NCBI GenBank assembly: GCA_019637955.1
Contig: JAHBUS010000010.1
Span: 44,396-108,395, forward strand
Reading direction: 5' to 3'
Length of the DNA: 64,000 bases
Source: Pseudobdellovibrionaceae bacterium
GTDB taxonomy: Bacteria; Bdellovibrionota; Bdellovibrionia; Bdellovibrionales; Bdellovibrionaceae
Of this stretch, positions 23,865 through 33,315 are shown in pieces (the first letter of the stretch is position 1; every line of letters begins with the position of its first letter). The position numbers were made by a program, and so were the translations under genes. Below the pieces are notes generated by a model, which did not search any database, was not told the DNA's origin, and saw only the letters and a program-made list of their open reading frames with translations.

Positions 23865-26800
23865 TTGGCCGGACTGCCAAGCAAGCGACCGCTATTGCGC
23901 AAACTCACTCGAACATTCGGGTTCTTCGCGCTTTTTTACGGCATCACCGCCGTCCTTCTCTTTTTCCAGAACTGCGGTCAGCGCCCACTGAACACCTTGG
24001 ACCGCGTTCCGGCGCAGTCGCCCTTTTTCGCGAAGCGTGTTCACCTGACCAAGGCCACCTATTCCGCCAAGATCGCGGCGGGCGAGAGCCTCGAGGATTC
24101 AAAAGACAACGTTCCGGTCTCGGTGATTATCGACAACAAGTGCGCGCTTGAGCAGTGTGCCCAAGAGCCCGCCGATTCGACGGCCGTGTCCTGCGCCCTG
24201 GTTCGCAACGGGATGATCGAAGCCATGCGCGACCTCAACCAAGCCTACTCGTGGGAGGTGCGAGCCTCTTCCACCGAACAATCCGTCGAGACCTACCTGC
24301 AACGCCATCAGCCGGACCAAGATTGCATCATCGGGGTTTCGATTGTCCGCGCCTACAAGGCCTCGCAGGCCTCCTTCGAAGATCCCGGCACCGCTCAACA
24401 GTACCACCATCAGACTTTGCGCACCCCCGAAGCCTTGGCCTTTTTCGACACGCAGAATTTGGCCCAAGTCAAAGTTGGCGTCGTGGACACCGGTGTGGAC
24501 AACACGCACGAGGACCTCAAAAATCTTCCGGGTTTTATCGACTGGCCGTTCAATGCGGCTCACTGCACTTCGATCTGCAACTTCCACGGAACCTTCGTGG
24601 CCGGCATCATCGCCGCCGGCAAAGGCAACGGCTTGGGCGGTTACGGCATCGCCCGCAACGCGCTCATCCGCAGTTACCGCGTCGGCAACGCCAAAGGTGA
24701 AATCGAAACGACCGAACTTTACAACGCTCTGAACTTCGCGATCAGCGACAAAGTCGAAATTCTCAATCTCAGCCTCGGCGGCTCCAGCCTGGTCGACCAG
24801 TCCATCCAAGACGCCATCGTCCGCCTCATTGAAGCCGACACCCTCGTGGTGGTTGCCGCCGGCAACAGCGGCGTGAATATCGACACCTCTCCCACCTACC
24901 CGGCGTCTTTCAATTACGACGGGCAAATCAACGTGGCCGCGGCCTCGCCACAATCCGTCGATGCCTCGGCGGCCGGCCCCTTCAATGTCACCAATTCCCC
25001 GATCGTGCTCGACAGCTACTCCAACTACAGCGGCTCGACGGTCCATATCGCCGCCCCCGGGCAAGCCATCTACTCCACCTCGCCTGGAGGTCTCTACGGA
25101 CGGGCCAGCGGAACATCGTTCGCAACGCCCATGGTGGTCGCCGCCGCCACACTCCTTAAGGGCTACATGAAGGGCAAAGGCTACACGAATGTCTCGGCCT
25201 CGCTTCTCAAAGATCTTTTGATCGAGAGCGGACGCACGGTCTCGAATCTGACCGGCAAGGTGAAAGACTCCAAGTACTTGGACCTGGTCGGCATGATGAC
25301 GACAGCCAAAGGATTTATGGAGACGATGTCCACCAATCCGGTTTCGATCTCGATCATGAGTTCCAACACGGTCACGGTGGGTGCCAATAAATTCGTCCGG
25401 GTGCAAATCGAAGTGCGGGGCGGAAACCCCACGGCCGGTCAAATCGTCAAAGTCTACACCAACCGCGCGTTCCTGAACGAATCGTACACGAACCTCAGCT
25501 GCGCCATCGTGCAGGAGCGCCAGTTTTGCGAATTCGATGTTCCGTTCTCTTCTCTCTTTGTCGATCCCGAGATTTACTTCGCGCTCGTCATGCCGTCAGG
25601 AACACGCATCGCCGACCTTTCGGTTCCCAAAGCCAATTTGGAACTGGGCGACCGCGAGGCCGCGAATCTCGATGGCGAAATTATTTTCACCCGGGCCATC
25701 GGCGGCTATGCTCACATCGAAGGCTGGGCGTGCTTAAAAGGTTTCGCTGATCCTATCGATATCGAAGTTCGCGAAGGATCGGCGGCGGCGCCCGTCATCC
25801 GAAAGATTCGCACGGTCCGCCAAGCGCGCGGAGACTTCTTCAACCGGTGCACCGCGCCCGGCATCGATTTCGGCTTTTCGTATCGTGTCCCGCAAGACGC
25901 TCTCAACGACGGCCGTGACAAATCTTACTTCTTCAAAGCCATCCACGCAGCGACGGGAAAAACCTTGAATCTTCCCGTTCTCACTTATCAGCCCATGCAC
26001 AACGACCCCCGAGCGCCCGAATACGCCAGCTCCGTTTTCATCTCCTCAACTCTGTCGGAGGCCCGTCCGCAGGTTAACTTCACCCGAAAAGAAATGTCGA
26101 ACTGGGTGCTGACTCTCGAAGGCACGGCCTGCTATTGGGCCAGTCGAAAGCCCGCGACCTTCACGGTCGGTTACGAGGATTCGGATCTGGCCGCGGTCTT
26201 TCCGACTTTGCACCAAATGACCTCACAGTTCCAGAACGAGCCCGTGGCCGTTCAGGCCGAAGCGAAGATCAAATGGGTCAATTACAACTGGCAGGTTAAA
26301 AATACGGGCGCCTATTCCGGCTTTGACAGTTCAAAAGGCTCGAGCGGTTGTGGCGGCAGCTTCTCCGACATTTCATACCCCTGCTCTTTCCAAGACTCTC
26401 GTTTGCCGTCGGCGGGAGTGAAGTTTCTCTCGCCGATGCCCGCGATTGTCGAAAATCCAGGACAGAACATGTCGATGTTTTTAAATCACCCCATCGGAAT
26501 TGGGTTTGTCACCGTCACTCCCGATCGCGATGCTGGCGATGGATGCCCTGTTCCTAGTGGCTTCTCTGTCACCGTTGATTACAAACCGTGGATCTCTTCA
26601 ATTCTTTTCGGCGCCGGCTACGCTTTTCGAGAAGATAAGATTACTGAAGCTCAGGCCCGTTCCGTTTTTACGGCGAACCAGTTGGCTTTTTTCACGAACA
26701 CGGCACCAATCACCGACTTCAATTCGCTTCGATTTTCCTCCCGCGCGATCATGCCGAAACTTTATTTCTACGGCAGCGGATTGCACCGCTTGGAGGGAGA

Positions 26801-27287
26801 TTTAACAAGTGGAATCTCCCTCTTCCACAACTACAATTCATTCCTGTTTCTGAGCGGGACGGCCAATTCGACCTGGACTCCGGTGAGCCGTCCCGGTTTT
26901 CCGTCAACGCACGTGTGGTACTCCTCGCCCAATGTTTTCGCGAGCCCCGCGCTGGGAGCCGGACTGGTTGAAATTTATAATACCGGTCCCCTTGCTCTTC
27001 CCAAGCCCAACGCCCGACAAGCCTTCGTTCGTCTCGCCTACGATAACGCCTCGGCCTTTGGAGAGCTCGGTACGGATCTCCGACTTGAATTCTCAATCAA
27101 CGGTTCGGGAGTTTGGTACGAGGCGCCGATGGACGTCGGCTACCAAACCAAGGTGACGGGCGTCATCACGGGCGCGCTGGCGGCGGATATTGATTTGCCA
27201 GCCCCCGCAAACTCGATACAATGGCGGCTCAGGGCGAACGGACAAAACAATCTGCGCTTTTACGTGTTTGGATTCATGACTCAATGA
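23865..27287 (+). CDS. Large subtilisin-like (S8) protease, predicted membrane-anchored or lipoprotein
   Basis: A 1140-residue protein. A hydrophobic helix (FGFFALFYGITAVLLF) ends in FQNC, an atypical lipobox-like motif. The catalytic triad of a subtilase is complete: Asp-208 in VVDTGVDNTHED, His-241 in NFHGTFVAGIIA and Ser-418 in SGTSFATPM, with oxyanion Asn in AAGNSGVNI. Residues between the anchor and the catalytic part form a prodomain-like segment with four cysteines. About 650 residues beyond the catalytic domain are beta-rich and unlike any family recognised; they include SMSMFLNHPIGIGFVTV-like text. The TTG start follows GGGGGA. Its TGA overlaps the ATG of the next lipoprotein gene (ATGA), so the operon is translationally coupled. 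Confidence 0.85.
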   Translation: MAGLPSKRPLLRKLTRTFGFFALFYGITAVLLFFQNCGQRPLNTLDRVPAQSPFFAKRVHLTKATYSAKIAAGESLEDSKDNVPVSVIIDNKCALEQCAQEPADSTAVSCALVRNGMIEAMRDLNQAYSWEVRASSTEQSVETYLQRHQPDQDCIIGVSIVRAYKASQASFEDPGTAQQYHHQTLRTPEALAFFDTQNLAQVKVGVVDTGVDNTHEDLKNLPGFIDWPFNAAHCTSICNFHGTFVAGIIAAGKGNGLGGYGIARNALIRSYRVGNAKGEIETTELYNALNFAISDKVEILNLSLGGSSLVDQSIQDAIVRLIEADTLVVVAAGNSGVNIDTSPTYPASFNYDGQINVAAASPQSVDASAAGPFNVTNSPIVLDSYSNYSGSTVHIAAPGQAIYSTSPGGLYGRASGTSFATPMVVAAATLLKGYMKGKGYTNVSASLLKDLLIESGRTVSNLTGKVKDSKYLDLVGMMTTAKGFMETMSTNPVSISIMSSNTVTVGANKFVRVQIEVRGGNPTAGQIVKVYTNRAFLNESYTNLSCAIVQERQFCEFDVPFSSLFVDPEIYFALVMPSGTRIADLSVPKANLELGDREAANLDGEIIFTRAIGGYAHIEGWACLKGFADPIDIEVREGSAAAPVIRKIRTVRQARGDFFNRCTAPGIDFGFSYRVPQDALNDGRDKSYFFKAIHAATGKTLNLPVLTYQPMHNDPRAPEYASSVFISSTLSEARPQVNFTRKEMSNWVLTLEGTACYWASRKPATFTVGYEDSDLAAVFPTLHQMTSQFQNEPVAVQAEAKIKWVNYNWQVKNTGAYSGFDSSKGSSGCGGSFSDISYPCSFQDSRLPSAGVKFLSPMPAIVENPGQNMSMFLNHPIGIGFVTVTPDRDAGDGCPVPSGFSVTVDYKPWISSILFGAGYAFREDKITEAQARSVFTANQLAFFTNTAPITDFNSLRFSSRAIMPKLYFYGSGLHRLEGDLTSGISLFHNYNSFLFLSGTANSTWTPVSRPGFPSTHVWYSSPNVFASPALGAGLVEIYNTGPLALPKPNARQAFVRLAYDNASAFGELGTDLRLEFSINGSGVWYEAPMDVGYQTKVTGVITGALAADIDLPAPANSIQWRLRANGQNNLRFYVFGFMTQ

Positions 27288-29509
27288 TGAAGTGGATCGT
27301 CCCCTTTATTTTGACGGGTGTTTTCACCTTGGGCTGTAGTTCCAAGGTCTCCACCTTGGATCTCGAAGCCGAAGAGGCCTCCAATTCACTCTCGAAACCG
27401 TCCGCGTCCTCGGTGGAATCCATCTCAAGGCAGTCCGAAGAACCCGCCGAGACCTGCTCGTCGACCAAAAATGGACTGCGCGTGCTCGTGACGCTCAATT
27501 CAGCCGAGCCGCTCAAATGCCGGGACAACACCCGGCGAGATCCCGCGCGCGCCGTGGGCCCGGCCTGCCCGGGGGGTCTTACGATTTCCAACGTGACCAG
27601 CTCGGCCGCTTGGGTGGACTGCACCGATGTTCAAGTGTGCGGCAAAGCGCCCAAGTCAAAAACGGATCTCGCGTCACACCCTTCATCGCGCATGACCCAA
27701 CTCGACTTTGCCGATCTTCCTTGGGGCTGCACGGGCGATCTTGAGTGGGCACCGGCCGATCAGACCGCCAACGCGGCCGCTATTAAAAAGGTGGTCATCG
27801 ACATCACGCCGCCGCCCTGCCCGATCTGCACGACGACGGGTCTGCGCACGTGTGAGATTTGCGGCTCCGATGGTGTTCCTCCGGTGATCAAAGAAGTGAT
27901 TCCCGAGGTCGGCGCGTGCAGCCAATTCAAAATCGTGGTTTTTGCCGAAGATAAAGAGTCGGGACTTCATCGGGATGCGTACTCGATCGATGCCGGCGCC
28001 ACCTGGCAAAGCTCCAACGAGTTCACCGTTCCCGGCGTCAACTTGAATCTGGCCGGCTCGAACGTGCGTGTGCGCGACCGTGCGGGCAACATCACTCAGT
28101 GGCCGAAAACTCTGACCCTGACCGCGCCTCCCTGCCCGTGCAACGCCCCTTGGGGAGAAAAAGTTCCTCACGGCGAAACCCGCACCGTTTTTAAATCGGC
28201 CACCGTCACGTGCGCGCAGACGTGCGAGAGCGTCGCGCGCACCTGCAACAATGGTGTTCTCTCCGGGAGCGCTGATGGTCAGTTCTCCGAGTGCAAAGTG
28301 CAGGGATGCCCCAAGTGCAATCTACCTTGGGGCGATCAGATCGAACACGGCCAGTCGGTCACCGCTTTTGAACAGCCGAACGTGACCTGCGCCGATCAAT
28401 GCCGCTCGACCGTGCTGAGCTGCGACCGCGGCAATTTGGTCGGACCGGCGAGCACCTACGCCTCGAAAGCCTGCCAATTTAGCAAGCCCAGTTGCAATTG
28501 CACATTCGAAGGCTCCGTCATCGCCCACGGTGGATCCAAGACAGTTTATGCCACACCTCAAGTTGCCTGCGGCGAAACATGTCAGCCGCAAACCGTGACC
28601 TGCAATCTGGGCAACCTGAGTGGAGCCACGAGTTCTAAAAACTTGAGCTGCACCCCTCGCGAATGCAAGTGCACCACTTCATGGGGCCAAAAATTGGATT
28701 TGAATCAAGAAATCGACGCTTTCAAATCGGCCACGCTCGCCTGCGATCAAAGCCTGAGCTGCCAGGATGCAGCCAACCGGATTCGCATCAAATGCAACAA
28801 TGTTCAGACTAACGAGATCACGCTGGTGCAGGGAACCGGAACTGTCGCGGATTTCAAACAACCGTCTTGCAGCATCCCCGCCTGCGCCTGTGAACACCTC
28901 GGCCGGTTCTTAAAACCGACCGACCCACCCATGTCGGTTTATAAAATCGACAAGGCCATCCCGCCGGCGACGTGCAAGATGCAAGGAAACGTTGGGACCG
29001 TTCGCTGCGTGAAAGTCGGCGCCAATTTCAACGTTCAGGGCGATACCAACACGGCTCTTTACAAATTTGCGGCGTGCGAAGATGTCGCGGGCGGCGGAAA
29101 CAGCAGCGAGAACGTCGGCGCCGGAACCGGTGGCGGCACGGGCGGCGGTGTGGGCAACGACGATGGCGAAGGCGAGGGCTTCCGCCGTCGGAGCAAGGGC
29201 GTGTCTCGCGGCTGCGACGTCAATTCGTACCCTTACGTGTGCGCGAGCTTCGACTTCCGCACAATCAGCGCCGATGCGGGCGGCTACTGCCGAGTTCCGG
29301 GAACGAACGGTTTCACGGCACTTCCCACCGACATCAACGACCTCAGTGGGCGCATCGAACCCAAAGGATTTTTCACGACCTTTTCGCAAAAAGAAGTGGC
29401 TTGCGGCGACTCGTGTTCGCGGTACGCCAAACTGGGAATCTGCCTGCAGGGACACCTTTCCACAAAAGACACCCACCCTTATTCGGACTGCCGTGAGGTG
29501 TGCCCATGA
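27284..29509 (+). CDS. Cysteine-rich repeat lipoprotein 1
   Basis: A 741-residue predicted lipoprotein (FILTGVFTLGC lipobox), probably on the outer membrane. After an N-terminal region with CSSTKNGL, CPGGLT and CPICTTTGLRTC it has about five copies, each 58-70 residues, of a six-cysteine repeat: Cys, PWG, a His-Gly near +8, an aromatic, C-x3-C, Cys, a Gly-x-Leu-x-Gly turn and Cys. Examples start CNAPWGEKVPHG and CNLPWGDQIEHG. A glycine-rich linker (GAGTGGGTGGGVGNDDGEGEG) leads to a C-terminal ~100-residue region. The ATG overlaps the protease stop (ATGA), and its own stop overlaps the start of the next gene the same way. No known family recognised. Confidence 0.85.
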   Translation: MMKWIVPFILTGVFTLGCSSKVSTLDLEAEEASNSLSKPSASSVESISRQSEEPAETCSSTKNGLRVLVTLNSAEPLKCRDNTRRDPARAVGPACPGGLTISNVTSSAAWVDCTDVQVCGKAPKSKTDLASHPSSRMTQLDFADLPWGCTGDLEWAPADQTANAAAIKKVVIDITPPPCPICTTTGLRTCEICGSDGVPPVIKEVIPEVGACSQFKIVVFAEDKESGLHRDAYSIDAGATWQSSNEFTVPGVNLNLAGSNVRVRDRAGNITQWPKTLTLTAPPCPCNAPWGEKVPHGETRTVFKSATVTCAQTCESVARTCNNGVLSGSADGQFSECKVQGCPKCNLPWGDQIEHGQSVTAFEQPNVTCADQCRSTVLSCDRGNLVGPASTYASKACQFSKPSCNCTFEGSVIAHGGSKTVYATPQVACGETCQPQTVTCNLGNLSGATSSKNLSCTPRECKCTTSWGQKLDLNQEIDAFKSATLACDQSLSCQDAANRIRIKCNNVQTNEITLVQGTGTVADFKQPSCSIPACACEHLGRFLKPTDPPMSVYKIDKAIPPATCKMQGNVGTVRCVKVGANFNVQGDTNTALYKFAACEDVAGGGNSSENVGAGTGGGTGGGVGNDDGEGEGFRRRSKGVSRGCDVNSYPYVCASFDFRTISADAGGYCRVPGTNGFTALPTDINDLSGRIEPKGFFTTFSQKEVACGDSCSRYAKLGICLQGHLSTKDTHPYSDCREVCP

Positions 29510-31074
29510 AGCTGCGATCATTGCTCACCATCGGCTTCCTCGCGCTCGCCGCCTGCTCATCCAAAGTGAACGATGCTTCGATCGAAGATCCGAGTTTGGC
29601 CCAGACCATTTGTAAAGGCGCCGCCTGCGCGACGTGCGAATTGCCTTGGGGCGGAACTTTGGCCGCCGGAGCCTCGACGACTTCGGCCTACAGCAAAGAC
29701 CTGGTGGCCTGCGATCAGGCCTGCGGCGATTTCGGTGTCACCCTGACGTGCAAAGAAGGGCAATTGATCGGCCAGAAAAAAGATGGCAGCACCTTCACAT
29801 CGATGCTCGGCATCGTGAAGAGCTGTTACAAGAAACGTTGCGACTGCACCAATGGCACCGCCGAGGTTGAAGACGGCAAGTCCCGCGTCTTTTACCGCTC
29901 GGCCACCGCCTCTTGCGGCGCCGTCTGCGAACCCCGCTCGTTCGATTGCAAATCCGGAAAGCTCTTCGATACCGACTTGCCGCAGGGACCTTCAACGATC
30001 TCAAGTTTTGCCGCGGCCTCGTGCGCGCAAGTCCCTTGTCAGCCCTGTAATACACCCTGGGGAGCCTCGGTTCCTCACGGCGGGACGGTCACGGCCTACA
30101 GCGCGGCCATCGCTCCTTGCAACCAAGCCTGCTCAACCGTGGCTGTGCAGCTGACCTGTTCGAACGGAATCCTCAGCGGCGGCAGCATCTCGACGTACAA
30201 GTATGGTTCCTGCTCCACCCGGGCTTGCCAAAACTGCGCCTTGGGATCGGGCGATCTCATCGCTCATGGAGCGACGATCAAGACCTACAAATCCAACACC
30301 GCGACCTGCGAACTGTCCTGCGCCGCTCAAAGCAAAGACTTGAAATGCGCCGACGGCGCGATCACGGGCGGCGACGGCAACGAGTTCAAGTACACTTCCT
30401 GTGCGGCGGCGACCTGCCTGACCTGCACGCTCCCCTGCGGAACGATGATCGCGTCCGGCGGCTTTGGATATTGCTTCAAAGGCAACAAGCCCGCGACCTG
30501 CGGACAGACGTGTCTCAGCGAGCGCAAACAGTTCAACTGCATGAACGGCACCGTCGCGGCCGATGATGGCACACCCATGGCCGCAAATGCGGGCTATACG
30601 TTCAATAGCTGCAATGAGCAGGCGTCGTGCAAGCCGTGCACGCTTCCCGACGGGAAACAAATCATCGATGGCGCGAAAGCGACGCTCTTCAAATCCGAAA
30701 GCGTCACCTGCGGACAGAGCTGCTTCACCACCGCGAACGCGATCACGCTCACCTGCGCGAACGGCTTGATGGCAAATCAAGATTTGTACAAAGACTTTAA
30801 GAAAACGAAGTGCGAGTCGTCTTGCAACACCACGACGGGCGATCAAGGCATCGGCCGGGTGGGCGGAGATGGCGGCGGTGCGCCCGTTGTCTGGTGCCAG
30901 CTTCCCTGGGGCGGCGGGACCGTGACTCCCAACACCTCGGTTATCGCGTACTCGAGGCCGGTGGCCCCGCCGGGACACAAATGCTCGGAGTACAAGTCCT
31001 TGATTAAGTGCAATGCATACCGCGGGCTGATGACGGGCGGCGCGACGTACGTGTATCCCACTTGTCGTGAATAA
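29506..31074 (+). CDS. Cysteine-rich repeat lipoprotein 2
   Basis: A 522-residue lipoprotein (LTIGFLALAAC lipobox). Nearly the whole mature protein consists of about seven copies of the six-cysteine repeat found in the preceding gene, with starts CELPWGGTLAAG, CNTPWGASVPHG, CALGSGDLIAHG, CTLPDGKQIIDG and CQLPWGGGTVTP. Start is the ATG overlapping the previous stop, after GAGGTG. The stop lies three bases from the converging gene at 31078. With up to six cysteines per repeat, extracellular disulfide-locked modules are expected. Together with the protease it makes a coupled three-gene cassette; the repeat lipoproteins could be substrates, inhibitors or partners of the protease. Confidence 0.85.
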   Translation: MKLRSLLTIGFLALAACSSKVNDASIEDPSLAQTICKGAACATCELPWGGTLAAGASTTSAYSKDLVACDQACGDFGVTLTCKEGQLIGQKKDGSTFTSMLGIVKSCYKKRCDCTNGTAEVEDGKSRVFYRSATASCGAVCEPRSFDCKSGKLFDTDLPQGPSTISSFAAASCAQVPCQPCNTPWGASVPHGGTVTAYSAAIAPCNQACSTVAVQLTCSNGILSGGSISTYKYGSCSTRACQNCALGSGDLIAHGATIKTYKSNTATCELSCAAQSKDLKCADGAITGGDGNEFKYTSCAAATCLTCTLPCGTMIASGGFGYCFKGNKPATCGQTCLSERKQFNCMNGTVAADDGTPMAANAGYTFNSCNEQASCKPCTLPDGKQIIDGAKATLFKSESVTCGQSCFTTANAITLTCANGLMANQDLYKDFKKTKCESSCNTTTGDQGIGRVGGDGGGAPVVWCQLPWGGGTVTPNTSVIAYSRPVAPPGHKCSEYKSLIKCNAYRGLMTGGATYVYPTCRE

Positions 31075-31077
31075 AAA

Positions 31078-32415
31078 TTAAAATGAGAGCGTCGCGGCCA
31101 GGCCCATCTGATTGAACGTCGAACTCCCGTTCGTCGCCGTAGCGGACTGATTGCTGTATAAAAAGCTGGCGCCCCACTTTTGCTTCGCTGCAAAAATTCC
31201 TTCGTACGCGGCTTCGAAGACGATCCCCGTCGAAGCACCGCCCAGCCCGTGATAGCGGAAGATCACCGAAAAATCCGAATTCGGAGAAAGCGCCTTGAGA
31301 TACATGGCGGCCAGGCCGAACTGGCTGTGTTGAAACGAAATCGTGCGTTTCTCCGCCTCTTGGGTTTGACTGAGGGCCACGTAATCACCGAAGACGCCGT
31401 AGTTGCTGCTCCCCGGATTGAAATTGCCCCACATCTTGCCGGCCCCACCCGTGATTTCGGAGAAACTCCCTTTCGAGAGCGGAAACGCATAACGGATTCC
31501 CGCCAATCCTCGCAGACCCCAGAGCACCTCGGGCGTGAGAATCTGTGCGCCGAGAAGCGGGCTCATCGATGACGCTTCGGCCTGCGGCGTTTTTCCCGAG
31601 AACTGCGTCCATCCAAAATCGACCCTCGTGCGCAGCTCTTCGCTCTTCTTTTTCTTTTGTTCGGGCGTCACGATCTGCACGCCGCCCTTTTTGCGAACTT
31701 GGATCACATTGAAAGACATCTTCTGCCCGCGCCAGATAAACCCGAACACCGCAAAGACATCGCTCCCCGCGATCAAGTTGTTGCGCGAAATTTCGAAGAC
31801 CTTCCAGCGTTCGCCCTTTCCATCGGTCTCAAAAATGGTGGTCTCGCCCCACTCCATGTCGCCCGGAACCGAAGCCGTCAGGATCACGCGGTTTTCTTTC
31901 ACCACGCAGTCGGCCCCGAAGAACACGGGCCCGGCTCCGCTCGCGGGAACGACATTGAGACCCGCCTGCACGCACCCGTTCTGAACCACTCGCGGCTTGG
32001 GCATTTGCAGTTCGGCCGTCCAGATCTCCTGGGCGCCGCCCTCGTAAGTGATTTGCATGCGGGTCGCGGTGGCGCCCAGTGCGAGCATCAATTTGTCAGG
32101 CTTGATCCAACCCGGTTTGACTTGCAAGTGCGCGCCGCGAATGGCTTGGATTTTCGGTCCCGAGGGCTGAGCCAGCATCACTTGGGCAAAGAGACTCTTC
32201 ACTCCTGGGGCGACTTCGAGGAAGCTCCACTTGGCTCTCGATTGAAGGTTCATCACCTGACCATTGCGTTTCCAAACAACCTGAAAGCTCAAGTCCGGAG
32301 CTTTGGGAGCGGCCGGGGCGGCCGCCGTCGGCGCCACCGGTGCGGTGGGCTCCTGGGCCCCTACCGACAACGCGAAAGTCATTGAGATCACGGTGAAAAC
32401 CACAGCCGAACGCAT
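31078..32415 (-). CDS. Secreted protein with a predicted C-terminal beta-barrel
   Basis: A 445-residue product with a signal peptide (MRSAVVFTVISMTFALSVGA), then a low-complexity Ala/Pro linker (TAPVAPTAAAPAAPKAP), a ~190-residue globular domain with one cysteine pair (NGCVQAG...GADCVV), a Lys-rich bridge (PEQKKKKSEELRT), and a C-terminal ~180 residues with barrel-like strands ending MGLAATLSF (terminal Phe). The layout suggests a domain held outside or in the periplasm by an outer-membrane anchor. It converges on the cysteine-rich operon with three bases between stops. No family recognised. Confidence 0.72.
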   Translation of the reverse strand: MRSAVVFTVISMTFALSVGAQEPTAPVAPTAAAPAAPKAPDLSFQVVWKRNGQVMNLQSRAKWSFLEVAPGVKSLFAQVMLAQPSGPKIQAIRGAHLQVKPGWIKPDKLMLALGATATRMQITYEGGAQEIWTAELQMPKPRVVQNGCVQAGLNVVPASGAGPVFFGADCVVKENRVILTASVPGDMEWGETTIFETDGKGERWKVFEISRNNLIAGSDVFAVFGFIWRGQKMSFNVIQVRKKGGVQIVTPEQKKKKSEELRTRVDFGWTQFSGKTPQAEASSMSPLLGAQILTPEVLWGLRGLAGIRYAFPLSKGSFSEITGGAGKMWGNFNPGSSNYGVFGDYVALSQTQEAEKRTISFQHSQFGLAAMYLKALSPNSDFSVIFRYHGLGGASTGIVFEAAYEGIFAAKQKWGASFLYSNQSATATNGSSTFNQMGLAATLSF

Positions 32416-32493
32416 GAACCTATCATGACGGTTTGTTGTTTAATGGACAACGGCTGCTTGAGGCGGCCCAGGAGGGCTCGCCTTTGGTGGGGA

Positions 32494-33315
32494 TTACTTT
32501 TCGGCAGCGATGTACGCGATCCAGGACTGGCAAGACTCACCTTTTTCGGTGCGGGTGAACACGCCGTTTCCGCCGCCCGATTTATTGGTGCCTTCCCAAT
32601 AGACGTGGGTCTTCTTGAATCCGACCTCGGCCATAATTTCACGAAGTTCCGGGATCGACCACATCCGCCAGTCATACGAGAACACGCGTTCGTGCTTCTT
32701 CTGACCCTTGGGTTTGAAGTGGATGTGGAACTGTGCCTCGTTGGTCACGGGATCAAAGCCCGCTTGGTCCCAGTAGTAGGCAAAACCCGAATGCTGGGTT
32801 TTTTCTTCGTTCTCATCGTAACAGAGCGATCCGCCAAAAAGGTCGGCGATGAAGACGCCATCGGCTTTGATACTCTTGTAAGCCGCCGCGAAATAAGCGC
32901 GCATCGCTGCACGGGTCTTAAAGATAAAGTACGAGAAGTTCATCGCGATCGTGATATCCGCTGGAGGTAAAGCCGCCTTCAAAACATTGGCTTCGTAAAG
33001 ATGCACACGTTTCTGCTGACCTTCTTTAAGTTGGCTTAGGTAGTTGGCGCGTCCGTACTCCAAAGGCTCGGGATCCAAATCCACGCCGAGCGCTTCATGA
33101 TGAGGCGCGAGCTTCACCCATTCGCACGAAAGCGCGAAGGTCCCGCAAAAATCCTCGCGCATCACGCGGGGATCTTTTTTTCGCAGGTCGCGGTAGACCT
33201 TGCGCAGGAACACCACGTCCGTCTCGGGTGATTGAACTGCCCTACGGTAGAGCGCGTATTTATCGAAAGACTTGTCTTGGTTCTTCTTCGAAACTTTTTT
33301 GCGAACGCGGCTCAT
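32494..33315 (-). CDS. Class I SAM-dependent methyltransferase
   Basis: A 273-residue cytoplasmic protein. The Rossmann-type SAM motif is seen in REDFCGTFALSCEW (motif I variant), then LGVDLDPEPLEYGR (motif II acid), VHLYEANVL, ITIAMNFSYFIF (motif IV) and IKADGVFIADLFGG. N-terminal basic KKVSKKNQ. Its ATG overlaps the stop of the E1 beta gene by four bases, so it is translated with the dehydrogenase subunits. The substrate is unknown; small molecules are more likely than rRNA. Confidence 0.85.
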   Translation of the reverse strand: MSRVRKKVSKKNQDKSFDKYALYRRAVQSPETDVVFLRKVYRDLRKKDPRVMREDFCGTFALSCEWVKLAPHHEALGVDLDPEPLEYGRANYLSQLKEGQQKRVHLYEANVLKAALPPADITIAMNFSYFIFKTRAAMRAYFAAAYKSIKADGVFIADLFGGSLCYDENEEKTQHSGFAYYWDQAGFDPVTNEAQFHIHFKPKGQKKHERVFSYDWRMWSIPELREIMAEVGFKKTHVYWEGTNKSGGGNGVFTRTEKGESCQSWIAYIAAEK

